Shown in pieces: positions 1 through 6,141 of a stretch of DNA of 7,158 bases. Location of the stretch: assembly GCA_030595765.1 (NCBI GenBank), contig JAUVCJ010000117.1:1-7158 (forward strand). The letters are read 5' to 3'. Positions within the stretch are counted from its first letter, which is position 1, and each line of letters opens with the position of its first letter. Both the position numbers and the translations under genes were made by a program. Source of the DNA: Thermoplasmatota archaeon (lineage in GTDB: Archaea > Thermoplasmatota > Thermoplasmata > GCA-020350865 > JAUVCJ01). Under the pieces are notes generated by a model, which saw nothing but the letters and a program-made list of their open reading frames with translations, had not been told where the DNA came from and ran no database searches.

Positions 1-2812
1 GGCTGAAGGACGAGTCCGTCACGGTCATGTCCAGGCTGTTCGGGTTGCCCAGTAGAAGGCCCTGGCGCCCGTTATAATCAAAGTCGCACTGGTCGATGAC
101 CAGCGTAAGTGCCTCTCCGATGTTGTCTATCCTGAAGCCATTCATGCTGTCTGCCCAGGTGAAGTCCGAATTGGTAAGGCTTACTGTTGCCCATCCATCA
201 ACGTTCTCTATCCTGGTGTGTCCGCCGTTGTTGTCGGTAATATTTGAGTCGGTTACCGTCCAGGTCAAGTTTCCAAACACGTCTGTTACGAGAATGGCGT
301 TGTTGGGCCCTGCTAACTGGTCATTGTCAAATACCTGGGTGTTATGGATTGTGACAACAGCGTCCGTCTGGACGGTATTAATCTGCAATGCCGACTCATC
401 CTGCAGGTTGAGCCAGGAGTCCTGGATGTTCAGGTTAAGGGCACCAACATCGAAAATATATATTCCGTCGTAGTTGCCGTCTATATGGCTATTTGAGATG
501 TAGATGTCAGCCAATCCTACAACATCATCCACATAGATGCCATAGTTATCACATACACCGCATTGGTCGTTATTGGATAGGGAACTGTCTATCACATCAA
601 GGTCGAGCCAACCACCTACCGAATTCATATAGATTCCGTTTTGGTAATTACCATCGATGAAGGTTGGGTCAACATATATGGTGGCGTTACCAAGGGCGGC
701 GGCGATATAGATTCCATCTCCATCATCACTGCTGTTTATGGAGCTGTCCTGGATGTTTAGCCAGAGATTTCCCCCTATCGGGTAACCAAGGTAGATATTT
801 CCCCCATAGGTGCCGCTGATGACGCTTCCCAATATGTCTATGAAGGCATCTTCTCCGGTGCTTGAAACGTACACGCCGTAACATCCATCGGCATCCTGGT
901 CATTGTCTGAGAGGTTGCTACTAATGAGATTCATATCCAGCCAGCCCCCAACGTCTCCAATGTAGAGGCCATCATACTCATTTCCTGTGATGTATGACTG
1001 AGTGATGTTGAAGGTGCCATTTTCCCCAACACTCTCCACATAGATGCCGAAGTCCCCGTCGCTGTCATTGAAGGAACTGCCAGTGGCGTTGAGGACGAAT
1101 TCACCCCCAACAGGACCCACATATAGATTGCCTAATGGGTTGTCGTCAATCTGGCTATTTATTAGATTCAGATTAAAGTCGCCGCCAACGTTTCCGACCT
1201 GAAATCCATAATCACACATGTAACAACCATCATTGTTGGACATGCTGGTGTCCATTACCAGCATTCCAAGGTCGCCATCCACGTTGTTTATTTTAAAGCC
1301 GCTGTATTCGTTGTTATCAAAGTAAGACGGGTCAATCGTGATTATTGCATCCCGGTCAACATCGTTGATGAAAAATCCATGGCCGTCTCCACTGTTAAGG
1401 AAAGTGCTGTCCATTATGGTCATGCCTATTCCAAGGCCGATGACGCTGTTGAACTCGATGTTTCCTCCAAAATTGGAGTCTATGTTGGAATCGTTAATAA
1501 TTCCTGTAACATATCCCCAGAGAGGTCCGAAGTACATCCCATAGTATCCTATTGTTGACTGGTCATTGTTGGATATTGATGATGATTCCACAGCAAAAAC
1601 CAGGTTCCCGCCGTCGACATCAACAACATTGACACCGTTCTCACTGTTATTGTCAATGGAAGAATCCTGAATCAAGAAACTGGGGTGTCCGATTACCGCA
1701 TCCAGGCGAACACCGTCACGTCCGTTCTGGGTTATTACTGACATGTCTTCAATTGTCAGGGCGAATCCGTTTGACCTCTGCACGAACAGGCCGTTCCAGC
1801 CATTGTTCCAGAGCCTGAAATTGGTCAGTGTAAGCTCCGGGTTTGCAATGCCTGTGGTATTCCAGATCATGCCGTTTGCCGAGCCGTTTACTATCCTGGA
1901 GTCCATTAGAGTCGGGTTATTGATGTTTATGTTAACGCCCATGCTGCCGTTTGCTGAGTGACCCGCATCCATTACTACGCTCCCATTTGTCATGGAGAAT
2001 GAAGAGCCTGCAAGAACCCAGAAATCGTAACTGTACAGGGTATTGTTCGATTTCACAGTGGAGTTGAATATGTTCAGGGTGCCAGTGGCATTTACCTGTA
2101 TCTTGTGCTGGCCTGCATATGTGCTGTTGATCTGAAGGGTGGAATCTAAGATGAGCAGGGTGGCTCCAGCATCCACATAGACATTGCCGGTTACGTAAGT
2201 AATCGTTGGATCGATTATAAGCTGGCCGCCGTTTGTGACAAGCAAATCGCCAGTTAGATCCACATTTGAATCCACTATATAGATTACTTTTCCATCTACT
2301 GTTAGGTCTTCGGTGAACACGCCATCAATGGAGAGTGAATCCTGATCCAGCGCCTGCTCAATGGCATCCTGCAGAGAGCTGTAGTACGTTCCAGTGCGTT
2401 CGTTCTGCACCATTGTAACTGGCAAATCCGTAGTGATGTCCAGTGTAACATCTGAAGACGTTGGTGCGCCGCTGGTGCCGTGATTTACACCATCCGTATG
2501 GATGTAGTCAGTCGTAATGCCAATAGCGGTAATATCCACTATCTTGGAATAATACCCATTCACGTCAATGTCTGTTGTCCATGTTCCCTCATTGGTTGTG
2601 ATTTCCACAAACATCGAGTTTGGTGTAGCATCCCCTATTATTGGTGTTACTCCATCATCGAAATATACAGTTCCATCAACTGTCGTTCCGATTGGTATTG
2701 CCTGCGCTCCTGCTGATAGCAGGAAAACCGCCCCAACCAATGCTAGCATGGCAATTGCGCCTAGTATCATGTTCCTTGAAAACCTGTTTCTGCAAATGTT
2801 TACGTTCTGCAT
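1..2812 (-). CDS. Secreted right-handed beta-helix surface protein, C-terminus missing (runs off left edge)
   Basis: The frame is open from the ATG at 2812 to the window edge, giving 937 codons and no stop. Residues 1-38 are an export signal: a basic start (R8, R10, R13), a hydrophobic core at about 15-34, and a likely cleavage after AQA (36-38). Residues 43-132 (GTTVDGTVYFDDG onward) resemble a small beta-sandwich, perhaps of the carboxypeptidase-regulatory type. From about 140 (YYSSLQDAIEQA) the typical opening of a parallel beta-helix follows. Short coils of the form D-S-x-I-x-x-N-x-x-x-G-I-Y-V then run to the edge. The protein is rich in Asn, Asp, Gly and Ser and poor in Lys and Cys. The family includes pectin-lyase-like and NosD-like folds, but I see no catalytic motif, so an adhesin or cell-envelope role is more likely than an enzyme. 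The start is fixed by a strong Shine-Dalgarno. Anchoring cannot be judged without the C-terminus. Confidence 0.92.
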   Translation of the reverse strand, partial: MQNVNICRNRFSRNMILGAIAMLALVGAVFLLSAGAQAIPIGTTVDGTVYFDDGVTPIIGDATPNSMFVEITTNEGTWTTDIDVNGYYSKIVDITAIGITTDYIHTDGVNHGTSGAPTSSDVTLDITTDLPVTMVQNERTGTYYSSLQDAIEQALDQDSLSIDGVFTEDLTVDGKVIYIVDSNVDLTGDLLVTNGGQLIIDPTITYVTGNVYVDAGATLLILDSTLQINSTYAGQHKIQVNATGTLNIFNSTVKSNNTLYSYDFWVLAGSSFSMTNGSVVMDAGHSANGSMGVNININNPTLMDSRIVNGSANGMIWNTTGIANPELTLTNFRLWNNGWNGLFVQRSNGFALTIEDMSVITQNGRDGVRLDAVIGHPSFLIQDSSIDNNSENGVNVVDVDGGNLVFAVESSSISNNDQSTIGYYGMYFGPLWGYVTGIINDSNIDSNFGGNIEFNSVIGLGIGMTIMDSTFLNSGDGHGFFINDVDRDAIITIDPSYFDNNEYSGFKINNVDGDLGMLVMDTSMSNNDGCYMCDYGFQVGNVGGDFNLNLINSQIDDNPLGNLYVGPVGGEFVLNATGSSFNDSDGDFGIYVESVGENGTFNITQSYITGNEYDGLYIGDVGGWLDMNLISSNLSDNDQDADGCYGVYVSSTGEDAFIDILGSVISGTYGGNIYLGYPIGGNLWLNIQDSSINSSDDGDGIYIAAALGNATIYVDPTFIDGNYQNGIYMNSVGGWLDLDVIDSSLSNNDQCGVCDNYGIYVDDVVGLADIYISNSHIDGNYDGIYIFDVGALNLNIQDSWLNLQDESALQINTVQTDAVVTIHNTQVFDNDQLAGPNNAILVTDVFGNLTWTVTDSNITDNNGGHTRIENVDGWATVSLTNSDFTWADSMNGFRIDNIGEALTLVIDQCDFDYNGRQGLLLGNPNSLDMTVTDSSFS
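2..1570 (-). repeat. Super-repeat of about 110 residues (four beta-helix coils per module) in the surface protein
   Basis: The motif N/D-N-D-Q/G recurs at residues 415, 526, 636, 747 and 829, with spacings of 111, 110, 111 and 82. Modules A (415-525), B (526-635) and C (636-746) each hold the same four coil types in order: a long-loop coil starting at NNDQ; a coil with GGN or GN (SNFGGNIEF, NPLGNLYV, TYGGNIYL); an S-x-D-G-D/H-G coil; and a coil like YFDNNEYSG, YITGNEYDG or FIDGNYQNG. Module D (747-828) is about one coil shorter. Module E (829 to the edge) is about full length and ends in DSSFS, matching the SSLS/SNLS that closes earlier modules. The protein repeat is clear by eye; the DNA copies have diverged, so these are old duplications. 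Confidence 0.75.
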
Positions 2813-2820
2813 GGTAAATT

Positions 2821-2825
2821 CCTCC
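2821..2825 (-). promoter_or_regulatory. Shine-Dalgarno GGAGG of the surface-protein gene
   Basis: Read on the minus strand, GGAGG lies 8 nt before the ATG at 2812. It matches the anti-SD end of archaeal 16S rRNA and decides the start. It is the strongest ribosome binding site in the window. Confidence 0.85.
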
Positions 2826-2870
2826 GGTAAAGAAAACCAATTGGGATTAATTTTCGGCGAAGACGAGGAC

Positions 2871-2879
2871 ATATATAAA
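2871..2879 (-). promoter_or_regulatory. TATA box (TTTATATAT) of the surface-protein gene
   Basis: On the minus strand TTTATATAT matches the archaeal TATA consensus. A start of transcription about 26 bp downstream falls near 2849. This would give a leader of roughly 37 nt containing the GGAGG, so this gene is predicted to be leadered. The transcription start is inferred. Confidence 0.75.
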
Positions 2880-2891
2880 GACGTAAGTCAG

Positions 2892-2899
2892 AAAAAAAA
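2892..2899 (-). terminator. Possible oligo-T terminator of the GTPase transcript
   Basis: The minus strand has a run of eight T about 130 nt after the GTPase stop and about 13 nt before the TATA box of the surface-protein gene. Archaeal RNA polymerase commonly stops at such U-tracts without a hairpin. It would separate two genes that face the same way. It could instead simply be AT-rich DNA upstream of the promoter. Confidence 0.4.
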
Positions 2900-3026
2900 T
2901 ATCTACTGGTGATGGTCAGTATGTATTAATGTTTGGAGTGATGATATAACCATGAATGCTTAAATCGTAAGATTATTACTGAAAAGTTTGGGCTCCTGCT
3001 TTTCTCAAGTCATGTTTTGAAGAACG

Positions 3027-3854
3027 TCACAGCCTGGAGATGAGGTTGAGGCTGTAGGACCTAAACTCCTCTAGATGTTTTTTATCCATTACCAAACCGC
3101 CAGCCTGCACAAGTTTGTTCACCACCTGGACGAGGTTGGGTTTCGAGGCATGCCTGAAATCGATGTTTGCATTCTCAAACTGCTTGCGAACAATGGACAT
3201 CCCCATATTCAGGTCGTTGATTGCCTCGCAGAACTTGACAACGATCTTATCCTCCACCTCAAGGTACGGGTTGCTCTTGTGTTCTCGATTCAGGTCTATG
3301 TCCCTTACTTCTCTTGTGGATGCAGATGGTTTGAATGAGAGCACTTCACTTCCCAGCTGGGTGAAGGCGTCTTCCACGCCGCATCCGGTCTTAGCGCTTG
3401 TAATGAGTGGCTCCACCCCATAAAGCCAGGAAAGTGCCCGAAGGTCCGCTATCTCCTTGCAATCAGGTGCCACCAGGTCACTTTTATTGCCTGCGATGAT
3501 AAATGGTATGTTGGGAACTATTTTGTTCAAAAGCGCAACCCAATACCTGACACTTGCGATGGAATCAGGGTTGGAAAGGTCGCAGACAACAAACGCGCCA
3601 TGCCCTCCCTTGAAGCCGCGCTCCTGGATATTGCGCAGTTCCGGCTGGCCTGAGATATCCCATATCTGGCAGTTGAGGTTGATATTGCCATATTGGATAG
3701 TTTTCTTGGATATCTTGGTGCCAAGGGTGCTTAGATACTTGTCATCGAATTGGTCAATGGTGAATCTTCTTATCAAGGAGGTTTTTCCCACGCTGAGGTC
3801 GCCGGCCATTACCAGCTTCTTCTTGATGACCTTCTCCATCTTCCTTAGCTCCAT
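3027..3854 (-). CDS. Ras/Rab-like small GTPase with C-terminal extension
   Basis: The 275-residue protein has the full set of small-GTPase motifs. G1/P-loop is GDLSVGKTS (18-26), with K24 and T25 for phosphate and Mg2+. Switch I is KYLSTLGT, with T43 at the Ras Thr35 position. G3 is WDISGQ (65-70), with Q70 at the catalytic Gln61 position. G4 is NKSD (123-126) and G5 is TSAK (152-155). The G domain ends near 175. This layout is close to eukaryotic Rab/Ras proteins rather than bacterial Era or MglA types. All key residues are present, so GTP binding and hydrolysis are expected. Residues about 176-275 form an added, mostly helical, charged region; I do not recognise it. There is no signal peptide, membrane segment or C-terminal prenylation cysteine. 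The start at 3854 is supported by a TATA box about 26 bp upstream (leaderless). The partner and pathway are unknown. The gene is divergent from the PLP-protein gene. Confidence 0.9.
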   Translation of the reverse strand: MELRKMEKVIKKKLVMAGDLSVGKTSLIRRFTIDQFDDKYLSTLGTKISKKTIQYGNINLNCQIWDISGQPELRNIQERGFKGGHGAFVVCDLSNPDSIASVRYWVALLNKIVPNIPFIIAGNKSDLVAPDCKEIADLRALSWLYGVEPLITSAKTGCGVEDAFTQLGSEVLSFKPSASTREVRDIDLNREHKSNPYLEVEDKIVVKFCEAINDLNMGMSIVRKQFENANIDFRHASKPNLVQVVNKLVQAGGLVMDKKHLEEFRSYSLNLISRL

Positions 3855-3875
3855 TCATGTATAGAGCTTGGCTAT

Positions 3876-3883
3876 TATAAAAA
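3876..3883 (-). promoter_or_regulatory. TATA box (TTTTTATA) of the GTPase gene
   Basis: Read on the minus strand, this AT-rich box is centred about 26 bp before the A of the ATG at 3854. Transcription would therefore begin at or within a base or two of the start codon. No Shine-Dalgarno is needed for such a leaderless message. Confidence 0.65.
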
Positions 3884-3906
3884 TAGATTGGACCCTCCAG
3901 CTAGGG

Positions 3907-3939
3907 ATGCTAGCATGCCAGTATCACTACAGCCAGTAT
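3907..3939. promoter_or_regulatory. Candidate operator: palindrome and direct repeat between divergent promoters
   Basis: A perfect 10-bp palindrome (ATGCTAGCAT) covers 3907-3916. Next to it, GCCAGTAT occurs twice (3917-3924 and 3932-3939), spaced 15 bp start to start. Both lie between the GTPase TATA box and the PLP-protein TATA box, where a regulator could reach either promoter. No regulator is known; the function is inferred from position only, and short repeats can arise by chance. Confidence 0.3.
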
Positions 3940-3950
3940 TCCAGGATAGG

Positions 3951-3957
3951 TTTATAT
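3951..3957 (+). promoter_or_regulatory. TATA box (TTTATAT) of the PLP-protein gene
   Basis: TTTATAT is centred 28 bp before the ATG at 3982, the spacing expected for a leaderless archaeal transcript. It also argues against the longer frame that starts at 3868, because the box would then lie inside the coding region. Confidence 0.7.
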
Positions 3958-3981
3958 CCGGCAATTTACTCTGGTGTCTTG

Positions 3982-4695
3982 ATGACAATAGAAACCTTGG
4001 CTGGCAACTTGCAAAGGCTTCAAGACTCCATTGAAGAATGTGTTAGGTTGGCAGGGCGTCCCTCTGGAGAGGCCAGGCTGGTAGCAGTCACCAAGGGCAG
4101 GCCTATGGAGTGGGCGCAATGGCTCCAAGACCTTGGGATCGAAATGCTGGGCGAAAGCTTTCTCCGGGAGTTCAAGGACAAGGTAGAGGCCATGCCAGAT
4201 GCAAAATGGCATTACATAGGAAGGCTTCGCAGGTCAGAGGTCAATGGGGTTGTTGGAAAGTGTGACCTTATACACTCGGTTGCAAGCCTGAAAGTCCTGC
4301 AAAAAATAGCTCAAAGCGCAACAAGGCTTGGCATAGTTCAGCCACTTCTGCTTCAGGTCAATACATCAGGAGAGGAGGCAAAGCAGGGTCTTGCTCCCAA
4401 GGAATTGGCACAGTTGTTCGATCAGGGAGCTCACATGCTTGAAGGAGTGGAGGTCAGGGGTCTTATGACAATGGCTCCCTTCTCAATTGAGGAGGACAAG
4501 ATCAGGGACTGTTTTTCTTCCTTGCGACAGTTGAGTGACGAGATGAACAAGTTGCATGGATCGATCATGCCTGAGCTTTCCATGGGCATGACAAACGATT
4601 ATAAACTGGCAATAGAGGAAGGCGCAACCCTGGTACGGATCGGCTCGGCTCTTTACGTTGGGCTTGAGGATACTTGTTCCCTTAGGCATGTTTGA
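3982..4695 (+). CDS. YggS/PLPBP-family pyridoxal-phosphate-binding protein
   Basis: The 237-residue protein belongs to the alanine-racemase N-terminal-like, single-barrel family (YggS, YlmE, PROSC/PLPBP). Family members bind pyridoxal 5'-phosphate and help control its cellular level; no catalytic activity is established. Visible marks are VAVTKG with the Schiff-base lysine K38, LGES (56-59), WHYIG (76-80), QVNTSGEEAKQG (125-136), RGLMTMAP, LSMGMTNDY (199-207) and VRIGSALY with R219 for the phosphate. Length fits the family. Odd points: the usual IGxLQxNK reads IGRLRRSEVN, and the usual end IFG reads LYVG. I start at 3982 rather than 3868, since the extra 38 residues match nothing in the family and cover the TATA box. 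The gene converges with the HD gene, 25 bp apart. A cytosolic location is expected. The family is common in bacteria and eukaryotes and, to my knowledge, less so in archaea. Confidence 0.88.
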   Translation: MTIETLAGNLQRLQDSIEECVRLAGRPSGEARLVAVTKGRPMEWAQWLQDLGIEMLGESFLREFKDKVEAMPDAKWHYIGRLRRSEVNGVVGKCDLIHSVASLKVLQKIAQSATRLGIVQPLLLQVNTSGEEAKQGLAPKELAQLFDQGAHMLEGVEVRGLMTMAPFSIEEDKIRDCFSSLRQLSDEMNKLHGSIMPELSMGMTNDYKLAIEEGATLVRIGSALYVGLEDTCSLRHV

Positions 4696-4720
4696 ATGTC
4701 AACGGGTCCGGGTGAGCCCA

Positions 4721-6043
4721 TTATTCGAATAGTATCTTCTCAGATACCTTTCTGACCTTGTCCATGTGTTCTCTTGGGGTAGCGACCATCACGACCCAGC
4801 TGGAAACGTTTCTTCTCTGAAGCGCATTTGCCAGAGGGCTATATCTTGCAAGTGGAAGAAGCCTGTCCTCATCAAGCACTTTGATACCGGTCTGGGCAAT
4901 TCTGGGCTCGCAAAGCAGCAATCCTGGCAATGGCAGGTCCACAATGACCGACCCTTCAGGAACACCAGCCTTGAGCGCTATCTTATCCTCTATCTGACCC
5001 CTTTTATCGAAGTCTGCCAGTTCCAGTAACTTCTGGCGCTGGCCATCCTCAAGGTGCTCGATCTCCTCCAGAGTCCAGGCTCTGACACTCTTGAAAAGCC
5101 TACGGTACTTAAGACGCAACGCCATTTCGGATGCATAGCCTTGCTGGCTCATAAGCCAGCCCATAAGCTCTGCATCGTTCATTTTCTGAACCTCGAACTG
5201 GTCAGGGTCGTACTCGGTCCTCTCAACAGCTCTTGCAAGCATTAGCTGGCAGATCCGGCCGGTCTTGTGGAAATACACAGATGAGTACATCAGGCCTCGT
5301 GCAACAAGCATACCCTCTACTGCGCTTACACCCTTTTTGTGAACCACTAGGTCGTTGTGATGGATCGTCAGGGTCTGAACCAGCCTGTCGACATCGATGA
5401 TGCCATGGGACACTCCTGAGTAATGAGCATCTCTGAGCAGGTAATCGATCTGATCCACATCAATGGCGCCGTGAATTATCTGGGAAAGGTATTCTTTGTC
5501 ATGGAAGAATGTCTGCTCCCCTTTTTTGGAGGAGTACAGGTCAAGTGTGAAATCTCCCTGGTCGGAGCCTGTGATGAGCTCTGCCACCTGGCTAGGCTCT
5601 AGGCCGTGACTGTTCAGGACGGAATCTATGGAAATCCGTGGGAACATCCCCTCCTTCCAGTCTGGAATTATGTCGTAATCGCCGGTAATGATACGCTTGG
5701 TAAGTGCCATGTGGTCAATGCCCATTTTGTTGTGCAATACCTCTTCAAGACTGTGTGAATATGGGCCATGACCAACGTCATGAAGCAGGCCAGCAGCAGC
5801 AACCAGCTTTCTTTCCTCCTCTGGTAATCCCAGAGCGGTTGCTAGTTTGGAGGCAATATAGTACACTCCCATGGAATGCTCCAGCCTGGAGTGATTGGCA
5901 CCTGGGAATATCATGTGGCCCAGGCCTAATTGGCGAATTCCAGCGAGTCTCTGGAGTTCCGGGCTAGCCAATAGGTCCAGCGCCATTCTTTCCACCCTGA
6001 CCGAGCCATGTACGGTGTCCTGAATGGTCTTGTAGTTCTCCAT
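4721..6043 (-). CDS. HD-domain phosphohydrolase, SAMHD1/COG1078-like, probable dNTP triphosphohydrolase
   Basis: The 440-residue protein opens with IQDTVHGSVRVE, typical of the HD family that includes SAMHD1 and bacterial COG1078 dNTPases. Metal ligands are visible: H56 in RLEHSMGV, H88-D89 in GLLHDVGHGPYSH, and D197 in IDVDQIDYLLRDAHYSG. H92 and H97 match conserved active-site histidines. Y201 and D205 match nucleotide-contacting residues of SAMHD1, while Q198 replaces its Lys312. The C-terminal 200 residues are helical, as in the family, and length is usual. I infer hydrolysis of dNTPs to nucleoside and triphosphate; another nucleotide substrate is possible. There is no signal or membrane segment, so it is cytosolic. 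The ATG at 6043 is the only ATG in frame before an upstream stop, and a TATA box about 26 bp upstream predicts a leaderless message. It is divergent from the Hpt-type gene 98 bp away. Confidence 0.9.
   Translation of the reverse strand: MENYKTIQDTVHGSVRVERMALDLLASPELQRLAGIRQLGLGHMIFPGANHSRLEHSMGVYYIASKLATALGLPEEERKLVAAAGLLHDVGHGPYSHSLEEVLHNKMGIDHMALTKRIITGDYDIIPDWKEGMFPRISIDSVLNSHGLEPSQVAELITGSDQGDFTLDLYSSKKGEQTFFHDKEYLSQIIHGAIDVDQIDYLLRDAHYSGVSHGIIDVDRLVQTLTIHHNDLVVHKKGVSAVEGMLVARGLMYSSVYFHKTGRICQLMLARAVERTEYDPDQFEVQKMNDAELMGWLMSQQGYASEMALRLKYRRLFKSVRAWTLEEIEHLEDGQRQKLLELADFDKRGQIEDKIALKAGVPEGSVIVDLPLPGLLLCEPRIAQTGIKVLDEDRLLPLARYSPLANALQRRNVSSWVVMVATPREHMDKVRKVSEKILFE
4732..4747 (+). terminator. 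Small hairpin after the PLP-protein gene, possible terminator
   Basis: A perfect 6-bp stem (GTATCT/AGATAC) with a 4-nt loop lies 37 nt after the stop at 4695 and is followed by CTTTCT. It sits inside the last codons of the convergent HD gene, so the match may be chance, and archaea do not depend on hairpin terminators. Confidence 0.2.
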
Positions 6044-6065
6044 AGTAATATGGATACATCATTGA

Positions 6066-6073
6066 TTATATAA
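6066..6073 (-). promoter_or_regulatory. Palindromic TATA box (TTATATAA) of the HD gene, perhaps shared
   Basis: TTATATAA is centred about 26 bp before the HD start codon at 6043, predicting a leaderless message. Being its own reverse complement, it could also direct transcription rightward from near 6096, giving the phosphoribosyltransferase gene a leader of about 46 nt. The rightward use is inference; an alternative weak AT box (AAATATT, 6105-6111) lies closer to that gene. Confidence 0.65.
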
Positions 6074-6130
6074 GAAGAACCGTCAATCACCTGTGGGTAC
6101 AATGCAAATATTCAGTTCCCTGTGAGGTAT

Positions 6131-6135
6131 GGTGA
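6131..6135 (+). promoter_or_regulatory. Shine-Dalgarno GGTGA of the phosphoribosyltransferase gene
   Basis: GGTGA lies 6 nt before the ATG at 6142 and matches the archaeal anti-SD (GGAGGTGAT core). An in-frame TGA at 6133-6135 excludes any earlier start. This gene is therefore predicted to have a leader. Confidence 0.6.
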
Positions 6136-6141
6136 CGTAAA

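Larger units (their letters stand above)
2813..3026. other. Intergenic region: surface-protein promoter and leader, GTPase 3' flank
   Basis: This 214-bp stretch is the largest gap between genes. It holds the Shine-Dalgarno, the TATA box and an oligo-T tract (all minus strand), described separately. The AT-rich remainder (2900-3026) shows no convincing ORF, tRNA or hairpin; the few ATGs in it close within a few codons. Confidence 0.6.

Noticed and set aside
96..1961. Short open frames on both strands within the beta-helix region
   Set aside because: All are shadows of the repetitive, stop-poor coding strand; the long minus-strand frame has a signal peptide and regular coil motifs.
2480..2912. 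Plus-strand open frames over the start of the surface-protein gene
   Set aside because: They are antisense to the signal peptide, N-domain and leader of a clear minus-strand gene, with low-complexity translations and no ribosome binding site.
2900..3026. Possible small RNA or tRNA in the gap after the GTPase gene
   Set aside because: I found no cloverleaf, no convincing hairpin and no promoter leading into it.
3075..3864. Plus-strand frames antisense to the GTPase gene
   Set aside because: They overlap all the conserved G motifs on the other strand and show no domain of their own.
3868..3981. Longer N-terminus of the PLP-protein from an ATG at 3868
   Set aside because: The 38 extra residues match nothing expected for the family and cover the TATA box at 3951-3957; the ATG at 3982 gives the usual family length.
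4696..4720. GGG/CCC pairing in the convergent gap as a terminator hairpin
   Set aside because: Only three base pairs around a loop of about ten, with no following T-tract.
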